A stretch of 64,000 nt of DNA from Dasypus novemcinctus (Eukaryota; Chordata; Mammalia; Cingulata; Dasypodidae), in the NCBI RefSeq assembly GCF_030445035.2, contig NC_080698.1:29109294-29173293 (forward strand). Direction: 5' to 3'. A program made the translations under genes and the position numbers. Below the pieces are notes generated by a model. It was given only the letters and a program-made list of their open reading frames with translations, was not told the origin of the DNA and did not search any database. Positions 33,837-48,845 of this stretch are shown here, in pieces (the first letter of the stretch is position 1; each line of letters opens with the position of its first letter).

Positions 33837-35150
33837 TGTTTTTTTTTTTTTTTTTTTTTACTGTGGGTACAATGTGTATTTGAGATGCACAAGTTTAAAA
33901 AGCTGAAGAAGTTTGTTGAAAAGTTTTAGAAGTTCTACGGATTGCTATAGCCTTGACTAGAGTAGGTACCTTGTACTCTGCTCAGCAGTCATGCCATTAA
34001 GTTGAAGTGCTAAAGGAGGAATGGAATGCAAGTGCTTTCCCAAGAACTGTGGGACTGATTAAAATAGATATAATCGCACATGCCAGAACTAATGGTGGAA
34101 GGCATTTCTTGGAGTGCTGTGTTCAGAAAGATTCTGAGACAGCTTTGTGATCGGTATGTGTGTGTGTGTGTGTGTGGGAGGAGGGAGGTGAGCTCTGTGT
34201 TGCTTTTATGCTGTACCTCAATCAGGAAAACTATTGGACCCTCAGAATGACTTAGGAAGCTAGATCACCTCATTTTAAAATAATTACATACCTGCCCTGG
34301 ATACCCACAAGGAATCAAGATTGTACTTTCAGCAAATTATTGGGGGATGATTTAACATTTTCACAAGTGCAACCCTTAATTTCATAACATAATGGTGTTG
34401 TTACAGTAAATTACATATGGTGTTTAATAACCATTTTATATTTTTACCTGACTCTCTATTATCCATCCTTTATAACAGGGAAACCTTTTAATTTAGTGAG
34501 ATATCCATGGAAACAGCCACCATACCTTGCACTGACACTGCCCTTTCGGAACTTCTCTCCAACAGAGAAGGCACTCAATAAATATGTGTTAAGTGAAAAA
34601 AATAAATCCCAAAGTCCTATGGCTGGGGGAATAAAAGAAGGCTAAAAAAGTGAAAGAATTAAAATTCTTGGGTTGAGTTTATCTGGCATAAATGACATGT
34701 AGATTGTGAGAAGTAGTTCACTGTTTTATTGCCACTTCTTGGGGAAGGCCTGTGTAATTCTTTAGATGCTTTCCTCCCTGTGACTTATGCTGTCATCTTA
34801 GATCCACAGTAATGCAAGTTTACAGCATTTCATATCAACATATATCCTCTTTCCACTGTGGTTGCAATCCTCCTCTTTTGCTACTTTCCCAGGGGAGGGG
34901 GTTCATCCCTAAATGGCATCACATAGGGGAACACTATAAATGGTATTGCTCCAGATAAATAATGTCCATAATGTAGTCATCTGGATATGCACTGCAGTCA
35001 GTTTGTACATGTTTTGCCTCCTCAGGGGTATTTGACTGGTGACCTCGAGGAAGATATGGTGTGCTTAAGCCTGGAACTACAGAGGCCCCAAATTTGCAAA
35101 ATGCACTGTACCTATTCATCAAAATGCCCTCCTCCTACTTGATTCTAATT
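33837..35150 (-). pseudogene. Possible retrocopy of an mRNA 3' end, source unknown
   Basis: A run of T (33837-33859) precedes 1.3 kb of sequence unlike the surrounding repeats. On the minus strand it has a short open stretch (about 35122-34934) ending in a stop, then about 1.1 kb resembling a 3'UTR, with AATAAA-like words, ending at what would be an A tail. The 62-residue peptide was not recognised. At about 35150 a TTTTTTCTAATTAG sequence also looks like a 3' splice site, so a terminal exon is an alternative. No target-site duplication was found. Confidence 0.3.
34157..34176 (+). repeat. (TG)n microsatellite
   Basis: Ten uninterrupted TG units. Confidence 0.9.
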
Positions 35151-35218
35151 AGAAAAAATATATTTTATTGATTATAGAAGATAATGAGAGTTCACTATAT
35201 TGCCAGACACCATGTAGG

Positions 35219-35609
35219 TTTTTTTTTATTCTCCCCCCTTGTTGCTTGCTTGCTGTCTGCTCTCTGTGTCCATTTGCTGTGTGTTCTTCTGTGTCTGTAT
35301 TTATCCCCACCCCCCTCACCCCCCCCCCCCCCCCACAGCTTGCTTGTTGTCTGCTCTCTGTGTCCATTTGCTCTGCACTCTTCTGTGTTTTTTTACTGGT
35401 CTCCCTTTTTTTAAATTTTTTTTGCTGCATCACCATGCTGAACCAGCTCTCCGTGGCGCTTGCATGCTGGCTGTACTCCTTGGCACCTGGGCCAGTGGCT
35501 CTCTGCAGTGTGTGGGTGAGCCTGCCTTCACAAGGAGGCCCCGGGACATGAACCCAGGGCCTCCCATATGGTAGCTGGGTGCCCAACTGATTGAGCCATA
35601 GCTGCTTCC
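35219..35609 (-). mobile_element. DAS SINE (long tailed form)
   Basis: T run at the left end. On the minus strand the head reads AGCTATGGCTCAATCAGTTGG with GGGTTCATGTCCCGG as B-box region, followed by a body with a duplicated segment (35240-35300 and 35340-35395 as written) separated by a long C tract (35306-35336). Flanking CCATGTA at 35209-35217 and 35610-35618 is a probable duplication. It is the same general family as 48846-49259. Confidence 0.85.
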
Positions 35610-35639
35610 CCATGTATGTTTTTTATATGCAAAATTACG

Positions 35640-35830
35640 TTAAATCCTTCCCAAACCCTATCAGGTAACTACTATTATTGTCTCTAGTTTTATTCAAAGA
35701 AATTGAGACTTAAGGAGGATAAATAGTTAGTCAGAGATTACACAGATAATAAGTGTTAGGGCTAAGTGTCAGCTACAGACAGTCCAATGCCAATATTTGT
35801 ACCATTTGCACCCTTAATCACAGTACAACT
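35640..35830 (-). mobile_element. MIR SINE remnant
   Basis: Contains the reverse complement of the MIR core (a stretch reading 'tattattgtctctagttttattcaaagaaattgag' pattern in pieces, then 'cagagattacacag' and 'aataagtgttagggct'). MIR is an ancient mammalian SINE; divergence is high. Confidence 0.7.
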
Positions 35831-36354
35831 AAGCCTCCTGTAAGGAAAGTGTGGTTAACATTTTCCTACTTGTTTGGCTGATTTAATGGTCATTCCTGGT
35901 AGCCAGTTACCTAGGAAGGTGTGTCAACCTTCTAGAGCAAACGTGGGGACTTTAGTTTATAACTTGAACAACTTCACTACATGTCAGAGAGAGTGCCAGA
36001 GAAATAGGACACTGGTTTATTTCCCTATTTTTTTCCCAACCTTTTATTCTGGCCTTAAAAGTGCTTGGTTGTAACTAATAAATGTTATTAGGTGAATAAA
36101 TGTTCACCCAGTATACCATTTTTGACGTAAATAATGTAATGTCCAAACAATGCAGAAGCTGCCTTAAATAAAACATGTGAAAGCAGGTCTTCTTTGAAGT
36201 AATTTGAAAAATATCAATAATGTCAGTTTAACAGCAAAACATGTTATCTGCCCTTTTCATTTTACTGCCTATGTTAGAAAAGTAAAAATGTGCCCTTTTA
36301 TCATATAAAGTATATTTCCCACCACAATTGTACTGTTATCCTAGGAGCCATACT
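35831..36354. other. Unassigned sequence
   Basis: No feature recognised. It is non-repetitive by eye, without a convincing reading frame. Confidence 0.4.
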
Positions 36355-37194
36355 TTTAATTTTTTAATAAAATTTTGTTGAAGTATATCATACATTCATG
36401 CAAATACATAAACAGTAAGTATATAGTAAAAGTTATGAACTTACAAAACAAACATGCATGTTATCATATAGGGCTCCCATACATCACCCTCCACCTATGA
36501 CTTGCATTGTTCTGAAACATTTGTTACAAACCGTGAACTAACAATAGCCTATACTTTACATTTGGTGTATCTCCCCCCAACCTACCTGATTACTAACACC
36601 ATGTATTAATATTATATATTTGTTATAGTTCATGAAAGAAAATTCTCATATTTTTTTCTGTTAACCACAGTCCTCCTTCAACCACTGGATTCCCTGTGTT
36701 ATACAGTCCCATGCTTTGTACAATCCATTGAAAGTGCGCACTCAGTGATTCCCATTTTCACCACAGAGTTAAGCTGTCATCACCTCAATCAATTTTAGAA
36801 CATTTTCATTACTTCCAAAGGAAAAATCCATATCCCTTATACTACCCTACCATCCCTTAGAATTGATATAATAACTTCTTTGCCATTGCTGCAAAAATAA
36901 TGCAATATTACTGTCAACTGTAATCTGTAAATTACATTGGTCGTAATCTTCCCATGGATCACCATATTCACATCACTTTGTAAAAAAAGAGCTTTCTTAT
37001 ATTTATACTGTTAACACAGTCTTCATCCACCACCAATATTACTGTTATACAGTCCCTAGATTATTCTCTAGCTTCTTTTCAATTGACATTTACATCCACA
37101 GACTACCCCTTTCAGCCACAATCATGTTTATGAATCAGTAGTGTTAGTTATACTCACTATAAGGTGTTACCATCAACTCTATTCATTTTTACAC

Positions 37195-37735
37195 TTAAGC
37201 ACTTGAAAAGAAGGTCTATCCTGTTGTTTTGGGGTGTAATGCTCTATAAAAGTCTAGTTCAATTATTATGTTATTCAAACTCTCTGTTTCTTTACTTATC
37301 CTCTGTCCAGATGTTCTATCCAATGCTGAGAGTGTTATTGAAGTCTCCAACTATTTTAGAGATGTGTGTTTCTCCCTTCAATTTTGCCGATGTGTGCTTC
37401 ATGCATCTAGGGGCATGCAGGTTAGCTTCATAAATATTTATTGTAGTTATTTCTTCTTGGTGAATTTCCACTTTTATTAATATATAATGACCTTCTTCAT
37501 CCATTATAAGAGTTTTGCATTTAAAATATATTTTGTCCGATATTAGTATCGCTGTTGCAGAACTTTTTTCCCATTATTTGTGTGGAATCTCTTTCTCCAA
37601 CCTTTCACTTTCAACCTGGTTGTGTCCTTACATTTGTGGTGAGTCTCTCGTAGACTGCATATAGAATGCTTATATTTTAAAAAATCCATTCTGTTAGTTC
37701 ATGTTTTTTGATTGGGGAATTCAACCCATTAACTT
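37195..37735 (-). pseudogene. L1-C ORF2 remnant, endonuclease part only
   Basis: The minus-strand reading corresponds to about residues 1-197 of ORF2 with stops and shifts. It breaks off after the FFSSA-like segment near 37195, where sequence homologous to an L1 3'UTR begins. No reverse transcriptase or C-terminal domain follows. The open piece 37316-37504 covers the segment around NIYAP. Confidence 0.75.
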
Positions 37736-37869
37736 TCAATGTTATGACTGTAAAAGGATTTCTTATTTCAACTAGTTTATCCTTTGGTCTTCTTTAGTCT
37801 TATCTTACTATTGTCTGTCTTTTTATCCTTTAAGTTATAAGTAATCTTAATTTCTACCCTCTTCTCCAA

Positions 37870-38836
37870 GTCTCTCACCCTGTTTTTCCCTGTCAGGCTG
37901 TAGCACTCTCTTTAGTATCTCTTATAAATCTGGTCTTTTGGTAACATACTCCCTCAGTTTTTGATTGTCTGTGAAGACTTTAAACTCACACACATTTTTG
38001 AAGGGCATTTTTCCCAGATAAAGAATTCTTGACTGGCAGTGTTTCTTTTTCAGTACTTTAAACACATCATACTACTTTCTTCTCTCCTCCATGGTTTCTG
38101 ATGAGAGATTGACACTTAGTCTTATTGAGGTTCCCTTGTATGTGATACATTGCTTTTCTCTTGTTGCTTTCAGAATCCTTTCTTTATCTCTGGGATTTGT
38201 TGTTCTGAATAATGTGTGTATTGGAATACATCTATTCAGATTTATTCTGTTTGATTTTTGTTGTCCTTCTTGGATATTGATACCTATGTCTTTCATAAGG
38301 GTTGGGAACTTTTTAGTCATTATTTCCTCAAATAGTCTTTCTGCTCCTTTTCCATTCTCTACTCCTTCTGGAACACAAGTAATGCATATGTTTGTGTATT
38401 TCATCTTGCCGTTTAATTCATGAGACTCTCTTCCATTTTTTCCCATTCTTTTCTCTTTCTGTTCTCCTGTTTTTTCACACTCAGATGCTTGTCTTCCATG
38501 TCACTAGTTCTGTTTCCATCAATTCAAATCTGCTGTTATACGCCTCTAATGTATTTTTAATCTTGCTGTGTCTTTCATCCACATAATCTCTGTTACTTTT
38601 CTTTGCAGGCTTTCAAAGTGTTCCTTATGCTCAGCTAGTGTTTTCTTAATATCCTTTTTCTCTTTAGTCCTGTTTTCCTTCAACTCCTTAAATTGATTTA
38701 GGAGATTTGTGTGTTTATCACTGATTAGTTGTCTTCAATCCTGTGTCTCATCAGGATTTTTGGTTTGTTCCTTTGCTTGGGCCATGTTTTCCTGTTTCTT
38801 TGTATGGCTTGTAATTTTTTGTTGCTGTCTTTCCAT
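37870..38836 (-). pseudogene. L1-C ORF1, degraded
   Basis: The start ATG aligns at 38836-38834 and the C-terminal region ends near 37870. The longest open piece, 38072-38446, spans the RNA-recognition region (ITCVPEGVEN-like) and the start of the C-terminal domain. Frameshifts and stops elsewhere. Confidence 0.78.
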
Positions 38837-38917
38837 TTGAATATGTTGGTGAATTTACTCTGACAGTCAATTTCTCTTTCTTGCCCAGTGGTTTTGTTTC
38901 ATGGCTCTTCTTTTATT

Positions 38918-41286
<2,369 letters not shown>

Positions 41287-41999
41287 CTTCTTTTATTCTT
41301 GGTTCACCCTTTTCTACATCTTTAAAACTGCCCCGCTTAACTTGTAAAAATATGACCAGGGACTCTCTAAGGGGCACAGATTCACTCCAAGTAGACTGGA
41401 ATTAGAAATTTGTAAAAGCTGTTTTTCTCCTTTCAGTTTCCCAGCTGGCCAGGAGATTGTGTTTGTGGGGAATCTTTCCACGGAGGCGTCTCTCTCAACC
41501 TCCACTTGCTTGTGATTCTGGTCTGGCCAGAGCCAAGATTCAAACCCATTCTTCTGGCCAGATTCACTGAAGAGAAACCACTCTCCACCCTCTGCGTACG
41601 CTTCCCTTCCCAGAGTGGAAGATACCTGTTCCCCTCTCATTTGGTTTCAGTGAGCCCTGGGTTTTGTGCAGGCTGTTTGCCTTGACAGTGGTGGATGGGT
41701 GCTGTTCCCAGCTGTGAGAGTTAGCAACTCATGTTTTTTTGTTCCATCTCTTTTATCTCTCTGTCCCCTGCATTCCTGGAGGATGCACAGCACTATTCTG
41801 CTCTGCAGGTCCCCAAAGCAACTCCCTCAGACAGCTTTTTTTGCCCTTCCTCCATTGTTTTTGTGAGAGAGTTGATTGCTGCCTACCTACTCTGATGCCA
41901 TCATCCTCATAGTACCCCCATATATTTAATTTCTGAAATGAGCAAACAAACATCTGTATCATGTTTAAAGAAGGACGTATGGTTTAATAGATAACTTTG

Positions 42000-42170
42000 G
42001 CTTTATAATCAGATTACTTTTGGTTGAATCTTAGTCTGGACACTTTGGATAACACATTTACCTTCTTTGAAGGTCTGTTTTCCATTTTATTAAGTAGGGA
42101 TAATTACACCTAATTTGGAAAGTTGCTTTGAGTGTTAAATGAAATAATAAATGCTATTAATTTAGCAAGC
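42000..42170 (+). mobile_element. MIR SINE remnant
   Basis: The order of motifs (about 'tctgttttccattttattaagtagggataatta' in degraded form, then 'gagtgttaaatgaaataat') matches the MIR core and 3' part in plus orientation. Confidence 0.7.
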
Positions 42171-42330
42171 AATCTTAAATTGCATCAGGGTACAAAAAGG
42201 AAACAGATTTACTTTTATTATTTTTTCTTGAAAAAACAATCTTAGATTCCTTTATCCTTACATCTTTTTCAGTTGGAACCCATCACTGTAGGTAGCTTTC
42301 AGTGATAAGAACAGTCTCACTCTGATAATG

Positions 42331-42972
42331 TGTTAGTTTGGATTTTCCCCCAAAATGACTTTGGAGCAAGAATTTTGGTGCAGTTGATATATCTGGGGGT
42401 GGTTCCAGGTAATACAAATGAAGAAATGGGGAAAGAAAGACAGAAAAATAAAAAGCCAATAAAGTATGTGTTACAAGTATGCTACTACTGTAAGTAACTG
42501 TGGCTCATTCTTTCTAGGGAGTCTCTAAAATACCATGTGGAACATGCCTTTGAATGTTCCCATTAGAAGAAAGGGAGTGTCATAAATGCTGTTGGTTCCT
42601 TTCCTGGACCACTTCTCACAGCTCCCACACCCCATAGTTCTATGGAGAATTTTCCTTGATTAAACACACTCTCCCACTCCAGTTGCCAATACTCAATTAC
42701 AGACTTCTACATGGGGATACAAAAGGCCAGACCGTTGTCTTAAGAGGGAACAATTCTGCTGTTTAGTTTCTACTACAGAGTACCTCTCCATCCTTGAACC
42801 AGATTGAGACTAGACTTACCTGGGAACACATCCTAGCATGGATTCTTCCCTTTCCCTATCCTGTTTCATTCACTCCTTTACAGGTTTCTCCTGAGAGCTA
42901 TTCATCATAAATCTTGTGCATCTGAATCCCTGTCTCAATCTCTTAATCTTCTAGGGAACCTGATGTAAGATA
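42331..42972. mobile_element. Possible LTR or other interspersed repeat
   Basis: Begins TGTTAGTTTGG and ends near GAACCTGATGTAAGATA, wording that recalls the ends of mammalian LTRs. No internal coding sequence. Orientation and family are undecided, and no second copy occurs in the window. Confidence 0.4.
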
Positions 42973-43142
42973 GGAACATTGGGACAATTATTCAACAATG
43001 CTCATCTCTCAGTGGTTGAGTGTGTGGTGACACTGACCTTCTGTGTCCCATTCCACAGCTGGCTTCTGATGGGGTTGCCTTGTTTCCCTCAGGGAGTGCT
43101 CGTGGATGGGGCCCATCAGCATGATTTGATCCAGTATACTGG

Positions 43143-43614
43143 TGTATACTAGTTTCCTAGGGCTACTGTAACAAAGTACCATGAACTCGATGGTTTAAAA
43201 CAACAGAAACCTGTTCCCTTACAGTTCTGGAGGCCAGAAGTCCAAAAGCAAGGTGTTGGCTGGACCATGCCCTCTCTGAAAACTCTTGGGGAGGAATTCT
43301 TGTTTGCTTTCCTAGCTTCTGGTGGTGGCCAGCAATCCTTGGTATTCCAAGTTTTGATCTGCATCACTGCAGTCTCTGCTTTTCTTCACGTAGTCTTCTC
43401 CCCTGTGTGCCTCTGTTTCAATGTCTGTTCTCTTCTTATAAGGATATTGGATATATTGGATTAAAACCTCACCCGAAATCCAGTATGACCTCATTAGATA
43501 ATTATATCTGAAAAGACACCATTTCCAAATAAAGTCACATTCTGCAGTTCCTGGAAGGACAGACTTTTTTGGGGGTGAGGGGAGGGACGAGCAGACACTA
43601 TTCAACCTAGTACA
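43143..43614 (-). mobile_element. MLT1-like (ERVL-MaLR) LTR
   Basis: As written it begins with the familiar antisense MaLR wording (AGTTTCCTAGGGCTACTGTA, then 'ttacagttctggaggcc') and ends '...ttcaacctagtaca'. 'CTTATAAGG' in the middle is the typical TATA-like region of these LTRs. Solo LTR, no internal sequence. Confidence 0.75.
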
Positions 43615-45217
43615 TGACACGTGGGAATCTTGCAATGCTGGTTACATGCAATGGAGGCTTCTCCATCTGCAGTCCTTCTTTTTCTGAGTTTGACTCCAGC
43701 CATCCTCCCATCTTCAGAAAACTTCAGGCAGGAAGAAAATATCAACTTCTAGTTTGACATATACTCCCAAATGTAGGAGACACATGTAAAACTCCCCCAA
43801 GAATTCTGTCAATGATTTCTGTACAGGGTAGGGTGGGAGTTGGGCAGGGGGAAGGCTGAGATGTTTTGTAGACTTGCAAGCTGTCTGCCAGATAATCAGA
43901 CCTTAGTCTCCTCTTTTGACACATCTTGGACTTGTTTACTTACAAACCCACTTGATTGTCTTGTGGGACAGCCACTGGGCCAACAACTGTCCTGATGCAA
44001 TCAATATCCCTTAATGTGCTCTACTCTTCTTACTTGGGGTGAATGAGATGATGCAGGTGAGTGTTAAAGGACCAGTTTGGCCACATTCTTTTTTAAATAA
44101 GCCATTTTGCATTCCCTCTTGGGACTTCAGGACTTTAGCTGATATCCAGAAGTCACAGAAAAACTTCTGCTTAATATCCTTTTACGTATCTAAAGTAATA
44201 CTTAAACACTCGCTAATTGGTAGCTACTATTTAAATTATAAAATTAGTTTCTGGCATCTTTGAAAAGCCATTGCAACTTAGTGTTTATTGTAGCACAAGT
44301 TTGTTAACAACGTGACTCAGCACATTTAATGAACAGATCATGGGCCTGCTGGGCAGGACACCTGGGACATCTTGGTCGCAGCTCTGTGACCTTTGTGAAA
44401 TCACTTCACCTTACGAGACTTACTCCACAGCCACCAAATAGGACTAATAAAATCTGCTTTGCATATCCCAAGGGTTCTTATGTAAGTATGAAGTGAAGGA
44501 AAATAGGCAAAGCATATTTAAAAGTATAAAATAATGAAAGGTGATAATTAATAAAATATCCCACTTTTAAGGGAATAATCCAAAAGGCTGCTTTCCCTTT
44601 AGATACTCATGAGAATCCAACAAGCTGCTGTGGCTGAGACCTGACTCATTTTTCAGCAAACAGATGCCATGCTAAATGATGACAAAGTGATAAACATATG
44701 TAAATATTTCATATGGAAGTGAAGTCAATACGGACAAATGCAAAAGATGCCGTTCCAAGACTGGGAAAGCCGGGCTGTGCACAGTCACAGCAGAAAAAGG
44801 CGCGGGTGTCGGAGTGGATCTTAAGCTAAAACAAGCCCTGTGTTGTTATTTAAAAACTTACCAGAAACTATTAATAGTCTTGTACCATGCATAATTTTGC
44901 CATTTGACTCAGACTTCATCATGTATTGGGTGAGTATATTGTATAGAGAAAGATGCCCTAACTTAAAAATTCCTGCTCCTTGTGATATTAGACGTAGACT
45001 TACCTTTTCAGGTCTTTAGCTGGTCAAGTTAGAATAGTTATCTTTACCTAGTCACAGAATGATTACAGATGATAGGAGACTTTGTTTTCGGACGTGTTCT
45101 GAAAAGCATAGATAAACTGACAAGGCATAAGTTTATATTAACAGATGACAAAAAAGGATGGAAAATCCTGGAAGAAAGTCAGAAAATGGCCTGGAGATGA
45201 AGATGCCAGAAGGCATT
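43615..45217. other. Mostly unassigned sequence with one MIR
   Basis: No gene recognised. About 44350-44520 has MIR-like order ('gctctgtgacctttgtgaaatcacttcacc' in degraded form), plus orientation. The rest is ordinary AT-rich intergenic or intronic sequence. Confidence 0.45.
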
Positions 45218-45642
45218 TGTGGTGGTTTGGAGCTGTATGTACCCTAGAAAGACATGTTCTTAAATCTAATCCATTCCTGTGGGTGTGACCCTTTGTGAGG
45301 CTACTTCAGTTAACCCTAATCCTGGAGTCCTTTATAACTGAACGAATTTCAGACCAAGAGAGAGAGCCACAGATAGAGCTGCCAGAAGCTGAACATCAGC
45401 TGCACCTGGAAGAAGAGGGAAAGACCAGGAGAGGCCACCACGTGCCTGCCATGTGACAAACTGAGGACCAGGAATTGCTGGCAGCTAGCCCCAGAAAGCC
45501 ACAGTTTTCAGGGAGAAAGTATTGCCTTGATGATTCCTTGATTTGGACATTCTCCCAGTCTCAAAACTGAGTGAATAAATTCCCATTGTTTAAGCTCAAC
45601 CATTTCATGGTATTTGTCTAAGTGGCCTAGAAAATTAAAACA
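45218..45642 (+). mobile_element. Solo MaLR-type LTR
   Basis: Starts TGTGGTGGTTTGGAGCTG and ends AAAATTAAAACA. Internal features include CTTTATAAC (TATA-like) and AATAAATTCCC before the 3' end, as in THE1/MST/MLT1 LTRs. Flanking pentamers GCATT and GCATC match at four of five positions, consistent with a 5-bp duplication. Confidence 0.75.
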
Positions 45643-46265
45643 GCATCCTATTTTATCACATCACCAGGGACTGTCCAAAAATAGCACATCTCTTAATTTA
45701 ATAGAGAAAGAGGCAGACAGACAGAGACTGAGATTGAAGGGGCTCAGTGGGATCTAACAAAGATCAGTCTCAGCAATGGACTAGATGACCTTGGAGAGTG
45801 CAGGCTGCAGCTTTTGAAAACATGCTTTGTGTGGTTTGAATGTTCAATTGCCCATTATCAGTGAGTGTTATAAGACAATATCTCTCTAGTGTTGCCTTTA
45901 CAAATAGTCCATGGTTAACACACGAAATAGGCCATTTAAATAGAAACCCATGACAAGGCAAACCATTTCTTAAAAGCAGAAAAGCTCTTTATTATGGAAT
46001 AGTTCAAACATATATAAAGTAAAAGAATCAAATGTTGAACATCGATATATCCCTTGTTCATGTTCAACATTATTACTGTTCTGGAAAGTCCATTTCTTTT
46101 CTAAAAAATATAACCTTTTCTAATTTAAAAATTTTTATGTGGCAATATTTTCAAATCAGAGTAAGAATAGTATTGTACAAAAAGAATAATTTCAAAAAAG
46201 AATGTAAAGATAATCCATAGACTCTTTACCCAGATTTACCTATGGTTAATATTTTACTCCTTTTG

Positions 46266-46712
46266 TGTCTTAGCTTGCTTAGGTTGTTATGCCAATTACC
46301 ACACAGTGGGTTGGCTTAAGCAACAAGAATTTATGGGCTCATGGTTTCAGAGGCTAGAAGTCCAACAGCAAGGTATTGGCAGGGCTTGCTTTCAGTCTGT
46401 AGCATTCCTGCAATTCTCTTTCATGAGGCAATCTCTTTGGGTCTGCTCCCCTGATTTCTGCTTACTGTTCACTTCTACTGACTGAATACAGAATTTCCTC
46501 TGCTCTAGGAGTACTCCAATCATATGGATGAAGACCCAGCCTGATTCAATTTGGCCCCATCTAAATAGGATCTTTTGATGATCCTATTCACAAATGAACC
46601 TTCACCTCAACTTAAAAGTCCTGTTTACAAATGGGTTCACACCCCCAAGAACATGGAGTGTGGATTAATATCTGAACATATCTTTATTGGACACATGATT
46701 CAGTCCCCAACA
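46266..46712 (-). mobile_element. Solo MaLR-type LTR, antisense
   Basis: Written strand begins TGTCTTAGCTTGCTTAGG and ends CAGTCCCCAACA. The layout (antisense 'accacacagtgg', 'ctaagaag'-like middle) follows MaLR LTRs. Flanking pentamers TTTTG and CTTTG match at four of five bases. Confidence 0.65.
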
Positions 46713-47793
46713 CTTTGTTTTATAATTGACATATGTCTTCTCTTTCTTTCTCTAACATTTGACTTTTCTGAACCATTTGAAGAATAATTGTACTCATCAT
46801 GGCCATTTACCCCAAAATATTTTACGGTATGTTTCCTAAGAATATTTTCTTATATAACTGTAGCACATTTGTCAATTTCTTACATTTACATTGACACAGT
46901 TTTATCATACTCATATTTTATTAGTTGACCCCAAAATGGCTTTGATAGCATTTTTCTTCCTCTATTACTGTATCCAGTCTAGGGTCATGTTTTACATTTA
47001 GTTATCCTCTCTCTCTACCTCTTTTAATATGGAAACTTCCTTGCTTTTATACAATGTTGATGTTTTTGAGAAATAGTGTTTCTTTGTTTTTATAGAATGT
47101 TACATATTTGGGCTTTGTGTAATGTTTCCTCATGACTAGATTCAGGTTATGCATTCTAACCGGAACACTGCCTAGGAGACGCTATGAACTTCTCAGGGTG
47201 TCACATCTGGAGGTAGAGCAGCCTTCTGCCCCTAACTGGCAATGCTAATTTTGAAAACTTGGTCAAGGTATTGTTGCTTTCTCCACTGTATAACAAATAT
47301 TCCTTTTCTTGTGGCATATAAACTATCTGTAGCAGGTCCCTTAAGAACATGCAAATATTCTGTTCCTCTCAAAAATTTCTCCTAGATTTTAGCACCCCTT
47401 GATTAATCTTGCCTGGTCCAATATTTACTATGATGTTGCAAAATATTGATTTCACAGTCCAGCACTACTTCCACATTTATTAACCAGCACATTAGATGCT
47501 ACTGTAAGAGTCCTTCCTTTTATCCTATTTATTTATTGATTGATGCATTTATTATTAGTATACAGTAATGAATTCTTTGTTTTCCACAATGGCTTTTAAT
47601 TTATTACTATAGTAAATTATTTTGGTGTCCAGATTGCCCCAGATGTGGGTAGAAGAAGCATGCTCAAGTTGGCTTCTTTGTCCTTCTAACATGCCCCCAT
47701 CAATTTTTTGAGCATTTACTGGATGACAGAATAAGGAGTCCCTTGTTCTTTTTGTACCTGCTCATCCCAGTTCTGGTATCAGCCATTGATTCC

Positions 47794-48256
47794 TGTAGCA
47801 GTTTAATATAGTTATGAATTCCAAAAATTGATATTGGATTATATTTTTTAACTGGTCTGTACCTGGGCATGATTAAATTGTGATTAGGGCTTTGACTGGG
47901 TCACATCAGTAGAGTATGCCAGATAAAAGATATGGCAAAGGACAGAGTTGGAGGTTTTTGATGTTGGAGTTTTGATGTTGGAGTTTGATGCTGAAGCCTT
48001 AAGCTGGAGCCCTGAGAAGTAAGCACACCGAGGAAACAGAAGCAAGTCCTGGGGAAGAGAGGAACCCAGGAAGCCTGAACCCTGGTCGATGTTGGCAGCC
48101 ATCTTGCTCCAACATATGAAAATAGACTTTGGTAAGGGAAGTAATTTATGCTTTATGGCCTGGTATCTGTAAGTGCCTACCCCAGATAATTACCCTATAT
48201 AAAAACCAACAGACTTCTGGTATTTTGCATCAGCACCCCTTAGGCTGACTAATACA
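47794..48256 (+). mobile_element. Solo LTR, MaLR-like, same family as 6403-6932
   Basis: Begins TGTAGCAGTTTAATATAG and ends GGCTGACTAATACA. Contains TATATAAAAACC near the 3' third. It shares its length with the inverted copy at 6403-6932 and with the fragment at 7660-7718 and 16986-17228, so three relatives exist in this window. No clear target-site duplication. Confidence 0.7.
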
Positions 48257-48364
48257 GTTATTTTTAGTGGGGAGTGGTATTAGAGACAAAACTCTAAGCA
48301 TTAGGTATGCTCACTGCTACTGAACTGTTGTGCTTTAGTACTTTCAATGCACAGAACTAGGAAA

Positions 48365-48625
48365 TATATGTATATATACACACATTTATATATATATACA
48401 CATGTACACATGTATATTCATATGCATATATATGAATATATAAATGTGTACGTATATATATAATATATATTAGAAATCATTAATTTATACTACCACATGC
48501 ATACATCTGTATATAAATGTATATACATGTGTACATGTTTATATCATATATATCTGAGAAATCATGTGTGCATGTGTATGTATATAAATATGTATTTATG
48601 TATAATATATATATATTAGAAATCA
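48365..48625. repeat. TA/CA-rich low-complexity tract
   Basis: Alternating TA, CA and TG runs. A stretch around ATATTAGAAATCAT is present twice (about 48468-48490 and 48610-48632), so a 140-bp local duplication may have expanded an originally short simple repeat in the ancient L1M sequence. Confidence 0.75.
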
Positions 48626-48845
48626 TGAATTTATACCATCACCTCTAAGTTCCAGCCCATGTCCACAGGGTTCTTTCTTGCCTTCCCTTCTTTCATATGT
48701 TTATATGTATCTTTTTCCTCAGTGAGAACCCTGGCTCCCAAATTTACCCATTTGGTCAATCCTATAATACTCTACTCTAGTTTCAGAATTGTTTACCTGT
48801 ACCACTATGAAAAACTTACTGAAAAGTGTTTATAATTTGTTTGCA

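Noticed and set aside
35168-35574. Overlapping plus-strand ORFs rich in Cys, Leu and Pro
   Set aside because: They are readings of the SINE and its C tract.
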